Notes under the pieces: model-generated
Seen by the model: the letters and a program-made list of their open reading frames with translations, nothing else
Told to the model about the DNA's origin: nothing
Databases searched by the model: none
Shown here: positions 17,094 to 26,985 of the stretch, piece after piece
Position numbering within the stretch: position 1 is the stretch's first letter
Layout of the letters: each line of letters begins with the position of its first letter
Made by a program: the position numbers and the translations under genes
From: an uncultured Rhodobacter sp.
GTDB lineage: Bacteria > Pseudomonadota > Alphaproteobacteria > Rhodobacterales > Rhodobacteraceae
DNA: 64,000 nt
Assembly (NCBI GenBank): GCA_945952585.1
Contig: CAMFII010000011.1
Location: 1 to 64,000 of the forward strand
Reading direction: 5' to 3'

Positions 17094-18461
17094 ATGGATG
17101 GCACGGTACTGGTCGCGGATGACGACCGCACGATCCGCACGGTTCTGACCCAGGCGCTGACCCGCGCGGGCTGCAAGGTGCATGCGACCTCGTCGCTGAT
17201 GACGCTGATGCGGTGGGTCGAGGAAGGGAAGGGCGATCTCGTCATCTCGGATGTGATCATGCCCGACGGCAACGGGCTCGAGGCGCTGCCGCGCATCGGC
17301 AAGATGCGCCCCGGCCTGCCGGTGATCGTGATTTCGGCGCAGAACACGATCATGACCGCGATCCAGGCCGCCGAAGCCGAGGCCTATGACTACCTACCCA
17401 AGCCCTTTGACCTTCCCGACCTGATGAAGCGCTCGGCCCGGGCTCTGGACCAGAAACGCCGGGCGGTCACGCGCAACCGCGCCGAGACCAAGGAAGCCGG
17501 CGACGACCTGCCGCTGGTTGGCCGCACCCCGGCGATGCAGGCGCTGTACCGGCTGGTCGCGCGCGTGATGAACACCGACCTGCCCGTGCTCGTCACCGGG
17601 GAAAGTGGCACCGGCAAGTCGCTGATTGCGCGCGCCATCCATGATTTCTCTGACCGCCGGACGCTGCCTTTCGTCGTGGCGCAATCCGCCGATCTCGCCG
17701 GGATCGAAGGGCCCTCGATGCTGCTGTCGAAAGCGCGCGGCGGAAGCCTCGTCTTCGACGAGGTGGCCGACTACGACGAAGATGCGCAGGCGCGGATCGT
17801 GCGGATGCTCGACATGCTTGGCGATTCCGCGCCGCGGATCATGGCGACCTCGCAGGCCGATCTTTCGGCCCGGATGGAGGCGGGGTTATTCCGCCAGGAC
17901 CTGTTCTACCGGCTGGGCGGGGTAACGATCCATGTGCCGTCCCTGCGCGAACGGGTGGACGACATTCCACTGCTTGCCGACCATTTCCTTGCCAAGGGCG
18001 AACGCGATTTCGGCTCGGTCCGCCGGCTGTCCGCCGATGCGCGCGAACTGGTGCGGGCCTATTCCTGGCCGGGCAATGTCCGGCAGCTGGAAAACACCCT
18101 GCGCCGCCTGATGGTCACTTCAGCCGAGCCCGAGATCAGCCGGGCCGAGGTCGAGGCCGTGCTGGGCAACCAGCCCTCGATGGAGCCGCTTCGTGGCGGC
18201 GGCGAAGGTGAGAAACTATCGACTAGCGTCGCTAAGCACCTCAAGCGCTACTTCGACCTGCATGGCGGCGCCCTGCCGCCGCCCGGCGTCTACCAGCGAA
18301 TCCTGCGCGAGGTAGAGTTGCCGCTGATCGAGATCGCGCTCGATGCGACTGCCGGAAATCAGGCAAAATGTGCCGATCTGCTCGGCATCAACCGCAATAC
18401 CTTGCGCAAGAAGATCACGGACCTCGATATCCGCGTGACACGGCGGCGCAAGCTGATGTAA
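17094..18461 (+). CDS. ntrC: Nitrogen regulator NtrC lacking the sigma-54 GAFTGA loop
   Basis: A 455-residue response regulator. The receiver has the acidic pocket ADDD and the phospho-acceptor Asp53 (ISDVIMPDG). The AAA+ domain has Walker A GESGTGKS (169-176) and a Walker B-like SLVFDEV (about 218-224). Between them the usual ELFGHEKGAFTGA segment is missing, with a shortened stretch of about 40 residues in its place. The C-terminus carries a Fis-type helix-turn-helix ([20 protein letters not shown]). R. capsulatus NtrC is known to lack GAFTGA and to activate the housekeeping polymerase; this protein should do likewise. GGAGG precedes ATG 17094. Confidence 0.95.
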   Translation: MDGTVLVADDDRTIRTVLTQALTRAGCKVHATSSLMTLMRWVEEGKGDLVISDVIMPDGNGLEALPRIGKMRPGLPVIVISAQNTIMTAIQAAEAEAYDYLPKPFDLPDLMKRSARALDQKRRAVTRNRAETKEAGDDLPLVGRTPAMQALYRLVARVMNTDLPVLVTGESGTGKSLIARAIHDFSDRRTLPFVVAQSADLAGIEGPSMLLSKARGGSLVFDEVADYDEDAQARIVRMLDMLGDSAPRIMATSQADLSARMEAGLFRQDLFYRLGGVTIHVPSLRERVDDIPLLADHFLAKGERDFGSVRRLSADARELVRAYSWPGNVRQLENTLRRLMVTSAEPEISRAEVEAVLGNQPSMEPLRGGGEGEKLSTSVAKHLKRYFDLHGGALPPPGVYQRILREVELPLIEIALDATAGNQAKCADLLGINRNTLRKKITDLDIRVTRRRKLM

Positions 18462-18477
18462 AACCGCCACAGGAATA

Positions 18478-20808
18478 GTGGCACGGCGGCGTCAGTCGTC
18501 AGAAGGCCACGGTATCGGCGGTAAGGGTCGCTCCAGGCGGCCCACATCAAGGGCGGCAGGCGTGCAGCGCTCAGCGCGGAGTGAGACCTGGAACCGGTTG
18601 CGCAGGCAACGCCGGGTTCAGACATGGGCCACGTTCGGCCTGGTCCTGCTTGGCCCGCTTCTGGCGCTGGCCACCTTCCTGACGCTTGGGCCGTTCAACC
18701 AGGGCGCCGGCTCGCCCGAACTGCGCCTCGTCCTGCTGGCCGACCTCGTCTATGTGCTGGTCGTCGCCACGCTGGTCATCCAGCGCATCGCCCGGATGGT
18801 CGCCGACCGCCGCGCGAAATCCGCCGGATCGCGGCTGCACCTGCGCCTGACCGGCGTCTTTGCCCTGATCGCGCTGGTCCCGACGGTTCTGGTCGCGGTC
18901 TTTGCCGTGCTGACGGTGAATGTCGGCCTCGAAGGCTGGTTTTCCGACCGGGTGCGACAGGTGGTCGGCTCCTCGCTCTCGGCGGCCGAGGCCTATCGCG
19001 GCGAACATCAGCGCGACCTGACGCAGGATGCGCAGGCGCTCGCGGGATATCTCAACCTGTCGAAGCAGGCCTCGGTCTATGTCGATGACGGCGACCTGCG
19101 GCAACTCCTGAGCAAGGCCCAGTCCCAGGTGCAGCGCGGATTGCGCGAGGCCTTTGTCATCGACGGCAGCGGTGAGATCCGGGCAAGGGGCGAAAGTTCC
19201 TATCTCTTCGACTACGAAAAGCCCTCGGCGGATGAGATCGCCCGCGCCCTGAAGGGCGAGACCGTGATCATCGAGGACTGGACGAACAACGAATTCCGCG
19301 CCCTCGTCTGGCTCGAATCCTATCCTGACCGCTTCCTGCTGGTGACGCGCACGGTTGACGGCTCGCTTCTCAGCCTGCTGGACGACACGACCGAAAACGC
19401 CAGACTCTATCATCAGCTCGAAGCCGAACGCGGGCGGCTTTTGTTCGAATTCGGACTTCTTTACATAGGGTTCGCGCTCATTCTTATACTGGCAGCCGTC
19501 TGGCTGGGCCTTTGGTTCGCCGAGCGCCTGTCCCGCCCCGTCGGTCGCCTTGCCGGGGCGGCGCAGCGCGTCGGCGGTGGCGATCTGGACGTGCAGGTGA
19601 TCGAGGAACAGGGCGATGACGAGATCGCCATGCTCGGGCGCATCTTCAACCAGATGACGCGCCAGCTCAAAGGCCAGCGCGCGGCGCTGGTCGAGGGACA
19701 TGCCCTGACCGAAGAGCGGCGCCGCCTGTTCGATTCGGTCCTGTCGAACGTGACCGCCGGCGTGATCGGCCTTGATGCCGAGGGTGTGGTCGAGTTCATC
19801 AACCGTTCGGCAACCCGGTTGCTTGACCTGCCCCCCGAGGCAGGCGGCGCCATGACCGTTCTGGTTCCGGAATTTGGACCGCTGCTGGATCGGGTGCGGG
19901 AGGGCGACGGCGGCGCGGTGCAGGAAGAGGTGCGGCTGTCGCGGCGCGGCAAGCTGGAAAGCCTGCTGGTGCGGATGACCGAGCGGCGCAACGAGGACGG
20001 GACACCCGAAGGCTATGTGGTGGCCTTCGATGACGTGACCGAGCTGGTCAGCGCGCAGCGGATGGCCGCCTGGGGCGACGTGGCCCGTCGCATCGCGCAT
20101 GAGATCAAGAACCCGCTGACGCCGATCCAGCTTTCGGCCGAGCGTATCAAGCGCAAGTTCCGCCCGATCATCGGCGAAGAGGCGGCGGCGGATCTTGACC
20201 AATACACGGATGTCATTGTCCGCCAGACAGGTGACCTGCGGCGCATCGTCGACGAATTCTCGAAATTCGCCCGGATGCCGGAACCGGACCGCCGCGAGGA
20301 GGATCTGGTCAGGCTGGTCCGCGACGCCGTTGTCCTCCAGGATAGCGGCCAGCCCGACGTGAAGGTGACGGCAAAGCTGCCCGAGGGACCGCTGATGCTA
20401 GACCTCGACGCGACCATGATTTCGCAGGCGCTGACCAACCTGATCAAGAATGCCGGTGAAGCGATTGAATCGCTGAAGGAAAAGGGCGCGCCCGCCGATC
20501 TCGACCCGCAGGTCAGGGTCGAGATGGAAGAGCAACCGGATGTGGTTGTGATCCGGATCTCGGACAACGGAATTGGCCTGCCCGAGGATCGGGCGCGGCT
20601 GTTCGAGCCCTATGTGACCACGCGGGAAAAGGGCACGGGCCTCGGCCTGCCCATCGTCAAGAAGATCATCGAGGAACATGGCGGCACGCTGACGCTGAAC
20701 GATGCCGCGCCATTCGAAGGCCAGTCCCATGCCGGGGCGATGGCCGAAATCAGACTGCCCCGCAGCCCGCGCCCGGCGCGCGGCCGGGGTGTACGCGCGG
20801 CCAGATAA
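18478..20808 (+). CDS. ntrY: Nitrogen/redox sensor histidine kinase NtrY
   Basis: A 776-residue membrane kinase. The N-terminus has membrane helices around residues 50-70, 80-100 and 125-150, a periplasmic region, and a further helix near 325-345. HAMP (about 345-400) and PAS domains follow. The phospho-His is in [16 protein letters not shown], with ATPase boxes LTNLIKNAGEAI, DNGIGLP and GTGLGLPI. It is the cognate kinase of NtrX and is linked to nitrogen, redox and envelope responses in alphaproteobacteria. The start is GTG at 18478 with AGGA close upstream. The C-terminal tail is Arg/Pro-rich. Confidence 0.94.
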   Translation: MARRRQSSEGHGIGGKGRSRRPTSRAAGVQRSARSETWNRLRRQRRVQTWATFGLVLLGPLLALATFLTLGPFNQGAGSPELRLVLLADLVYVLVVATLVIQRIARMVADRRAKSAGSRLHLRLTGVFALIALVPTVLVAVFAVLTVNVGLEGWFSDRVRQVVGSSLSAAEAYRGEHQRDLTQDAQALAGYLNLSKQASVYVDDGDLRQLLSKAQSQVQRGLREAFVIDGSGEIRARGESSYLFDYEKPSADEIARALKGETVIIEDWTNNEFRALVWLESYPDRFLLVTRTVDGSLLSLLDDTTENARLYHQLEAERGRLLFEFGLLYIGFALILILAAVWLGLWFAERLSRPVGRLAGAAQRVGGGDLDVQVIEEQGDDEIAMLGRIFNQMTRQLKGQRAALVEGHALTEERRRLFDSVLSNVTAGVIGLDAEGVVEFINRSATRLLDLPPEAGGAMTVLVPEFGPLLDRVREGDGGAVQEEVRLSRRGKLESLLVRMTERRNEDGTPEGYVVAFDDVTELVSAQRMAAWGDVARRIAHEIKNPLTPIQLSAERIKRKFRPIIGEEAAADLDQYTDVIVRQTGDLRRIVDEFSKFARMPEPDRREEDLVRLVRDAVVLQDSGQPDVKVTAKLPEGPLMLDLDATMISQALTNLIKNAGEAIESLKEKGAPADLDPQVRVEMEEQPDVVVIRISDNGIGLPEDRARLFEPYVTTREKGTGLGLPIVKKIIEEHGGTLTLNDAAPFEGQSHAGAMAEIRLPRSPRPARGRGVRAAR

Positions 20809-20826
20809 GGCCCGGAGGACAGGCAG

Positions 20827-22254
20827 ATGAGCGGTATTCTTATAGTAGATGACGAAAAGGACATTCGCGAACTGATCGGCGACATCCTGCGGGATGAAGG
20901 CTATCAGGTCCGGCTCGCCGGCAACTCGGATGCCTGCATGGCCGAGATCAACGCCGAGCCACCGGCGCTGATGATCCTGGATATCTGGCTCAAGGACAGC
21001 CAGATGGACGGGATCGACATCCTCAAGACGGTCCGCCGGTCGAACCCGGACGTGCCGATCGTCATCATCTCGGGTCATGGCAACATCGAGATCGCGGTCG
21101 CGGCGATCAAGCAGGGTGCCTATGACTTCATCGAGAAGCCCTTCAACATCGACCAGCTGATGGTCGTCGTCTCGCGCGCGATGGAGACGAGCCGCCTGCG
21201 GCGCGAGAACGTCGATCTGCGCCGCCGTGAAGTGACCTCGGCCGAGATGTTGGGAAATTCCCCGGCTTTCAAGGCCTTGAAGGCGCAGCTTGAGAAGGTG
21301 ACGAAGTCGAACGGACGGGTGATGCTGACTGGCCCGGCAGGGTCCGGCAAGGAACTGGCGGCACGCTTCATCCATGCCCAGTCGAACCGCGCCGCGGCGC
21401 CATTCGTCTCGGTTTCCTCGGCGACGGTCGAGCCGGAGCGGATGGAAGAGGTGCTGTTCGGCCGGGAATCCTCCGAACGCGGCATCGAGCAGGGCCTGCT
21501 GGAACAGGCGCATGGCGGCGTTGTCTATTTCGACGAGGTCGCCGACATGCCGCTCGGCACCCAGTCGAAGATCCTGCGTGTGCTGGTCGAACAGCAGTTC
21601 GCCCGCGCAGGCGGCACAGACAAGGTGCGGGTCGACCTGCGGGTCATTTCCTCGACCACGCGCGACCTGAAGGCCGAGATCGCCTCTGGCCGGTTCCGGC
21701 AGGAGCTTTACGACCGGCTGAACGTCGTGCCGATCGCCGTGCCCTCGCTCGAGGATCGGCGCGAGGACATTCCCGAGCTTGCCCGCCACTTCATCCAGAT
21801 GTTCCATCGCACCCAAGGCCTGCCCGCGCGCGAGCTGACGTCGGAAGCCGAGGCGATCCTTCAGACCATGCACTGGCCCGGCAACGTCCGGCAGCTGCGC
21901 AACGTCATCGAGCGGGTGCTGATCCTGGGCGAAGGCACCGGCCCGATCGAGGCGCGCGAGATGCCGGGCCGCGACGATGCCGATGAGGGGGAGGGCCGGA
22001 TCGTCCTTGGCGGCGCGCTGGCGACGTTGCCGCTGCGCGAGGCGCGCGAACTGTTCGAGCGGGAGTACCTGCTGACCCAGATCAACCGGTTCGGCGGCAA
22101 TATCAGCCGGACGGCCAGCTTCGTCGGAATGGAGCGCTCGGCGCTGCATCGCAAGCTTAAGTCGCTTGGCGTGGTCACCACCTCGAAGGCGGGGGCGCGG
22201 GTGGCGCATCTGGAGGACGAGGACGACCTGGAAGGCGAAGAGATAGAGGATTGA
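20827..22254 (+). CDS. ntrX: Response regulator NtrX, GAFTGA-less
   Basis: A 475-residue regulator: receiver with DDE and phospho-acceptor Asp52 (ILDIWLKDS, the extended NtrX-type loop), AAA+ domain with Walker A GPAGSGKE (169-176) and Walker B VVYFDEV, and a C-terminal helix-turn-helix (GGNISRTASFVGMERSALHRK). At the sigma-54 contact position it reads LFGRESSERGIEQGLLEQA, with no GAFTGA. It therefore probably acts with sigma-70 or as a repressor. The acidic tail EDEDDLEGEEIED is unusual. GGAGG precedes the ATG. Confidence 0.94.
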   Translation: MSGILIVDDEKDIRELIGDILRDEGYQVRLAGNSDACMAEINAEPPALMILDIWLKDSQMDGIDILKTVRRSNPDVPIVIISGHGNIEIAVAAIKQGAYDFIEKPFNIDQLMVVVSRAMETSRLRRENVDLRRREVTSAEMLGNSPAFKALKAQLEKVTKSNGRVMLTGPAGSGKELAARFIHAQSNRAAAPFVSVSSATVEPERMEEVLFGRESSERGIEQGLLEQAHGGVVYFDEVADMPLGTQSKILRVLVEQQFARAGGTDKVRVDLRVISSTTRDLKAEIASGRFRQELYDRLNVVPIAVPSLEDRREDIPELARHFIQMFHRTQGLPARELTSEAEAILQTMHWPGNVRQLRNVIERVLILGEGTGPIEAREMPGRDDADEGEGRIVLGGALATLPLREARELFEREYLLTQINRFGGNISRTASFVGMERSALHRKLKSLGVVTTSKAGARVAHLEDEDDLEGEEIED

Positions 22255-22351
22255 TCCTTTCGCCGCGGGCCGCGCGCGCGGGATCGACCCGGATTGACCC
22301 ATCGCGGGCCTTCTGCCAAGCAGGAGCCGGCAGCCCAACGGGAAGAGCGGC

Positions 22352-23728
22352 ATGAAGGTCATCATCTGCGGCGCCGGCCAGGTCGGCTGGCAAATCGCAC
22401 GGCACCTGTCCGGCGAGAAGAACGACGTGACCGTCGTGGACAACAACCCGGAACTCGTGCGCCGCGCGACGGAAACGCTGGACGTGCAAGGGGTTGCGGG
22501 CTTTGCCTCATATCCGGACGTGCTGGAGAGGGCCGGTGCGCGCGACGCCGACATGCTCATCGCCGCGACCCATTCCGACGAGGTGAACATGGTGACCTGC
22601 GAGGTCGCCTATGCGCTGTTCAACATCCCTCGCAAGATCGCCCGGCTGCGCGCCCAGAACTATCTCGACTCGGGCTATTCCGACCTCTTCACCTCGAAGC
22701 ATGTCGCCATCGACGTCGTCATCAGTCCCGAGCGCGAGGTGGCCGAGGCGGCCCTGCAACGCCTTGCCGCACCTTCGGCCTTCGATACCGAAAGCTTCAT
22801 GGGCGGCCGCGCGCAGCTTCTCGGGATTGCGCTGGAAGAGGATTGCCCGGTCCTGAACACGCCCCTGCGGCAGTTGTCCGACCTGTTCTCGACGCTGCGG
22901 GCCATCGTGGTCGGGGTGCGGCGGGACGACCGCCTGTTCGCGCCCGACCCCGAGGACCAGCTTCTTGCGGATGACCAGATCTATGTGTTCACCCAGACCG
23001 AAGATGTGAACAGAACGCTGGAAATATTTGGAAAGACAACGAAAAAGCAGGAGCGTGTTGTCATCATCGGCGGAGGCAATGTCGGCCTCGCTGTGGCCCG
23101 GGCGCTAGAGCAGCGCACCGACCGGGTTCGGGTCAAGATGATCGAGCGCGACCGCGAGGTGGCCGAACAGGCCGCCGATGCCCTGCAACGGACAATCGTG
23201 CTGAATGGCGATGGCATGGACAGCGACCTTCTGGCCGAAGCCGATGTCGACCGTGCCGATGCAGTGCTGGTCGTGACCGATGATGACAAGACCAACATGC
23301 TGGTCGCCGTCCGCGCCAAGGCCGAGGGCTGTCCGATGGCGATCGCGCTGGTCAACGACCCGACATTGGTGCCGCTGATGGCGCCTCTGGACATCGACGC
23401 CTACATCAACCCGCGCGCGACGACCGTGTCCTCGATCCTGCGCCATATCCGCCATGGGCGGGTGCGGGCGATCTATTCGATCGGCGATGCCGAGGCCGAA
23501 GTGATCGAGGCGCAGGTGCTGTCGACATCGCCGCTGGCGGGCAGCCTGATCCGCGACATCGAGTTTCCCGATGGCGTGCTGGTCGGCCTGATCCTGCGGG
23601 GCGAGAAGATGCTGAAACCGACGGGAACGCTGCGCATCGAGGAGGGCGACGTGATCGCCATGTTCGCCCTGGCCAAGGACGTGCCAGAGGTCGAGCGCCT
23701 GCTGCAAGTCACCGTCGATTTCTTCTGA
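22352..23728 (+). CDS. trkA: Trk potassium uptake regulatory subunit TrkA
   Basis: A 458-residue peripheral membrane protein with two tandem RCK units. The first Rossmann fold begins MKVIICGAGQVGWQIAR and the second VVIIGGGNVGLAVARAL near residue 235; each is followed by a TrkA-C domain. It binds NAD(H) or ATP and gates TrkH. It lies 97 bases after ntrX and 5 bases before trkH, the usual alphaproteobacterial order. The ribosome site GGAAGAG precedes ATG 22352. Confidence 0.96.
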   Translation: MKVIICGAGQVGWQIARHLSGEKNDVTVVDNNPELVRRATETLDVQGVAGFASYPDVLERAGARDADMLIAATHSDEVNMVTCEVAYALFNIPRKIARLRAQNYLDSGYSDLFTSKHVAIDVVISPEREVAEAALQRLAAPSAFDTESFMGGRAQLLGIALEEDCPVLNTPLRQLSDLFSTLRAIVVGVRRDDRLFAPDPEDQLLADDQIYVFTQTEDVNRTLEIFGKTTKKQERVVIIGGGNVGLAVARALEQRTDRVRVKMIERDREVAEQAADALQRTIVLNGDGMDSDLLAEADVDRADAVLVVTDDDKTNMLVAVRAKAEGCPMAIALVNDPTLVPLMAPLDIDAYINPRATTVSSILRHIRHGRVRAIYSIGDAEAEVIEAQVLSTSPLAGSLIRDIEFPDGVLVGLILRGEKMLKPTGTLRIEEGDVIAMFALAKDVPEVERLLQVTVDFF

Positions 23729-23733
23729 CGCCG

Positions 23734-25251
23734 ATGCGTCGCGTCGTCGAGCTTCCCCTTCTGGTCATCCTCCTCGGCGTCGCGGCGCTGGTGATGTTCC
23801 TTCCGGCGGGACATGCGATGGCGCGCGGCGACTACCTGACGGCGCGCAGCTTTTTCTATGCGGCGCTGCTGTTCCTGTTCCTGACCGCGATGATCGCCAT
23901 CGCGACCGCCAATCACCGCCCGCGCAACCTGGTGCGCAGCCAGCTTGCCGGGGTGGTGCTGGCCTATGTCGTCCTGCCGCCTGTCCTGGCGGTCCCGTTT
24001 CACCATGCCGTTCAGAATACGACATTCATGAACGCCTGGTTTGAAATGGTGTCCTGCTTCACCACCACCGGCGCGACGGTCTATGACGAGCCCGAGCGCC
24101 TTCCGGCAAGCCTGCACCTGTGGCGGGCGCTGGTCGGCTGGCTGGGCGGGTTCTTCGTGCTTCTGTCGGCCATCGCCGTTCTTGCACCGCTGAACCTTGG
24201 CGGGTTCGAGGTGATTTCTGGCGGCTCGGTCGGGCGATCAAAGCCGGGAACGCAGCAGATCACCCGGATCGCCGACCCGTCGGAACGGATCGTCCGTCAC
24301 GCGCTGGAACTGTTCCCGGTCTATGGCGGGCTGACGCTGCTGTTGTGGATCCTGCTTCTGACCGCGGGCGAAACCGGGGTCGTCGCGCTGAGCCATGCGA
24401 TGTCGACCCTGTCGACAAGCGGCATCTCGCCGCAGCGGGACCTGAGCGGAGCGCAGTCGGGCCGGCTGGGCGAGTTGATGATCTTCCTGTTCTTCGCCTT
24501 CGCGATCTCGCGTCGGGCGCTGTTCACCCGCATGCCGACCCGGGTCGACCTGCCGCTGTGGCGCGACCCCGAGGTGCGGATGGCGCTTGTCTGCATCGCC
24601 ATCCTGCCGTTGTTCCAGTTCCTCCAGCACTGGACCGGTCGCTACGCGGATGACCAGGCCCGCGACCTTTTCGGGGCGCTTCGGGCGCTGTGGGGATCGC
24701 TGTTCACGACGCTGTCCTTCCTGACGACGACGGGATTCGTCTCGGAAGACTGGCAGTCGGCTCGGCTCTGGGCCGGGCCGGGATCGTCCGGGTTGATCCT
24801 TGTGGGGCTGGCCCTGATCGGTGGCGGCGTGGCAACCGCGGCGGGAGGGGTGAAGCTCTTGCGGGTCTATGCGCTCTTCAAGCATGGCGAGCACGAGCTT
24901 GAGCTGATGATCCTGCCGCATGTCGTGGGCGGCGAAGGGCCGGTGGCACGGCGGCTGCGTGGCGAAGGCGCCTATGTCGCCTGGATCTTCTTCATGCTCT
25001 TCGCGATCTCGATTGCGGTGACGATGGCTCTGCTGACCATGACCGGGCTCGAATTCGAGCCGGCGATGATCTTTACCGTCGCGGCGCTGTCAACGACCGG
25101 CCCGCTGGCCCAGGTCGGCGCGGATGCACCGTTGAGTTATGCCATGCTCGACTCCGGGGCCAAGGTGATCCTTGCCGCCGCGATGGTGGTGGGGCGGCTC
25201 GAGACATTGGCGATCCTGGCCTTGCTCATTCCCGACAGCTGGCGACGCTAG
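23734..25251 (+). CDS. trkH: Trk potassium transporter membrane subunit TrkH
   Basis: A 505-residue inner-membrane protein with about ten helices and four pore loops. The selectivity-filter segments include [27 protein letters not shown] and [10 protein letters not shown], each with the central Gly of Trk/Ktr channels. It moves potassium together with TrkA. It is adjacent to trkA and probably co-transcribed with it. The length is in the normal range. Confidence 0.95.
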   Translation: MRRVVELPLLVILLGVAALVMFLPAGHAMARGDYLTARSFFYAALLFLFLTAMIAIATANHRPRNLVRSQLAGVVLAYVVLPPVLAVPFHHAVQNTTFMNAWFEMVSCFTTTGATVYDEPERLPASLHLWRALVGWLGGFFVLLSAIAVLAPLNLGGFEVISGGSVGRSKPGTQQITRIADPSERIVRHALELFPVYGGLTLLLWILLLTAGETGVVALSHAMSTLSTSGISPQRDLSGAQSGRLGELMIFLFFAFAISRRALFTRMPTRVDLPLWRDPEVRMALVCIAILPLFQFLQHWTGRYADDQARDLFGALRALWGSLFTTLSFLTTTGFVSEDWQSARLWAGPGSSGLILVGLALIGGGVATAAGGVKLLRVYALFKHGEHELELMILPHVVGGEGPVARRLRGEGAYVAWIFFMLFAISIAVTMALLTMTGLEFEPAMIFTVAALSTTGPLAQVGADAPLSYAMLDSGAKVILAAAMVVGRLETLAILALLIPDSWRR

Positions 25252-25402
25252 TTGGCCACAGCCCGTGAGAATGCGCCGTTTTGGGGCTGGAATCCGAATC
25301 TTTCACGCATCATACCTGCTCCTGTCATCATCGGGTGCCGCGCCGGCGACCGGGACGGGCAACAAAAAAAGTAAACGGACACAACAAGGACTGAAGAATC
25401 CT

Positions 25403-25636
25403 ATGGCTGCCGACAAACAGAATTTGCAGGACGCATTTCTCAACCATGTGCGTAAGGCGAAGGTTCCGGTGACGATCTTCCTCATCAACGGGGTGAAACT
25501 GCAGGGCGTGATCACCTGGTTCGACAATTTCTGCGTGCTCCTGCGCCGCGATGGCCAGTCGCAACTTGTCTACAAGCATGCGATCTCGACCATCATGCCG
25601 GGTGCCCCGATCAACCTGTACGAGGGCGAAGACTGA
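25403..25636 (+). CDS. hfq: RNA chaperone Hfq
   Basis: A 77-residue Sm-like protein that forms hexamers and pairs small RNAs with mRNAs. The Sm1 region [16 protein letters not shown] and the Sm2 motif [11 protein letters not shown] (YKHA) are intact, and NLQDAFLN supplies the uridine-binding N-terminal surface. The short C-terminus is typical of alphaproteobacteria. ATG 25403 has AAGGA 12 bases upstream. The stop codon overlaps a CTG that is the likely hflX start. Confidence 0.97.
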   Translation: MAADKQNLQDAFLNHVRKAKVPVTIFLINGVKLQGVITWFDNFCVLLRRDGQSQLVYKHAISTIMPGAPINLYEGED

Positions 25637-26919
25637 GCGCGACCGATGACGACCGGGCGCCGGGACCGACCCGCGCCTATGTCCTGCATCCCGACCTGAA
25701 GGGCGAGAAGACCCGCAGGCTTCCGGAACATGGTCTGGCCGAAGCTGTCTCTCTGGCCGCGGCCCTGCCCGAGATCGAGGTTCTCGGGGCAGACGTCGTG
25801 CGCGTGTCGCGCGTCGCCCCCGGCACACTGTTCGGCTCGGGCAAGGTCGAGGAGCTGAAGGCGCGCTTCAAGGACCTGGAGGTCGGCCTCGTGCTGGTCG
25901 ATGGTCCGGTCAGCCCGGTGCAGCAGCGCAACCTGGAAAAGGAATGGGGCTGCAAGCTGCTCGACCGGACGGGCCTGATCCTCGAGATCTTCGCCGACCG
26001 GGCGCGGACGCGCGAGGGTGTACTGCAGGTGGAACTCGCCGCACTCAGCTACCAGCGGACGCGGCTCGTCCGGGCCTGGACCCACCTTGAACGCCAGCGT
26101 GGCGGCTTCGGCTTTGTCGGCGGGCCGGGCGAGACGCAGATCGAAAGCGACCGGCGGGCGATCGACGACCAGGTGGTGAAGCTGAAGCGCCAGCTGGAAC
26201 GCGTGGTCAAGACGCGCGAGCTGCATCGCGCAGCGCGGCGCAAGGTGCCGTTCCCGGTGGTGGCGCTGGTCGGCTATACCAACGCCGGCAAGTCCACGCT
26301 TTTCAACCGGATGACCGGGGCCGAAGTGCTGGCCAAGGACATGCTCTTTGCCACGCTCGACCCGACGATGCGGGGGGTGGTGCTGCCCTCGGGGCGGAAA
26401 GTGATCCTGTCGGATACGGTGGGGTTCATTTCCGACCTGCCGACGCAACTGGTCGCGGCCTTCCGCGCCACGCTGGAAGAGGTGCTGGAGGCCGACCTGA
26501 TCCTGCATGTCCGCGACATCAGCCATCCCGAGACCGAGGAACAGGCGGCGGATGTGAACGACATCCTCGCGAGCCTCGGCGTGGCCGAAACGACACCGCG
26601 CTTCGAGGTCTGGAACAAGCTCGACCTGCTGCCCGAGGACCGGCGCGAGGCGCTGGTGGTGCAGGCCGCGCGCAGCCCGGAGATCTTTGCCCTGTCGGCG
26701 CTGACGGGCGAGGGGCTGCCCCGGCTGCTGGAGGCGATTTCCGAGGCATTCGAGGAAGAGAAGACCGAACGCGTCCTGACGCTAGGCTTCGAGGACGGTC
26801 GGCGACGGGCCTGGCTGCACCAGCAGGGTGTGGTCGAGGGCGAGGCGCAGGGCGAGGACGGCTATCGCGTGACCGTTCGCTGGACCGCGCGGCAGGAGAA
26901 GCGGTTCCGCGAGTTGTGA
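25633..26919 (+). CDS. hflX: GTPase HflX (ribosome rescue), probable CTG start
   Basis: A ribosome-associated GTPase that splits stalled ribosomes. The N-terminal HflX domain includes [10 protein letters not shown] and [19 protein letters not shown]; the G domain has the P-loop [14 protein letters not shown] (G3) and NKLD (G4). The first ATG/GTG/TTG is at 25798, but the conserved N-terminal domain clearly begins upstream: the frame is open from the hfq end and encodes [14 protein letters not shown]. The only plausible start is CTG 25633, overlapping the hfq stop as CTGA. This gives 428 residues, the normal size. The mazG gene often found next is absent. Confidence 0.88.
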   Translation: MSATDDDRAPGPTRAYVLHPDLKGEKTRRLPEHGLAEAVSLAAALPEIEVLGADVVRVSRVAPGTLFGSGKVEELKARFKDLEVGLVLVDGPVSPVQQRNLEKEWGCKLLDRTGLILEIFADRARTREGVLQVELAALSYQRTRLVRAWTHLERQRGGFGFVGGPGETQIESDRRAIDDQVVKLKRQLERVVKTRELHRAARRKVPFPVVALVGYTNAGKSTLFNRMTGAEVLAKDMLFATLDPTMRGVVLPSGRKVILSDTVGFISDLPTQLVAAFRATLEEVLEADLILHVRDISHPETEEQAADVNDILASLGVAETTPRFEVWNKLDLLPEDRREALVVQAARSPEIFALSALTGEGLPRLLEAISEAFEEEKTERVLTLGFEDGRRRAWLHQQGVVEGEAQGEDGYRVTVRWTARQEKRFREL

Positions 26920-26926
26920 GCGCGGA

Positions 26927-26985
26927 GTGGGGGTTTCACACCCCCACACCCCCGTGGGATATTTTCGAGCAGAAAATGTCAGGGA
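26927..26985. repeat. Hairpin plus GGGATATTT-core element, copy A
   Basis: An 8-bp stem (26927-26934 with 26940-26947) is followed by CCCCCGTGGGATATTTTC and then an AGCAGAAAA tail, including a small 6-bp stem (26961-26966 with 26972-26977). It lies between convergent hflX and the GNAT-ACT gene. Related elements are at 31396-31456 and 63613-63680. Confidence 0.65.

Noticed and set aside
20398-22590. A 730-codon minus-strand frame opposite ntrY/ntrX/trkA
   Set aside because: It spans three confidently assigned genes and its translation resembles no protein; typical high-GC shadow.
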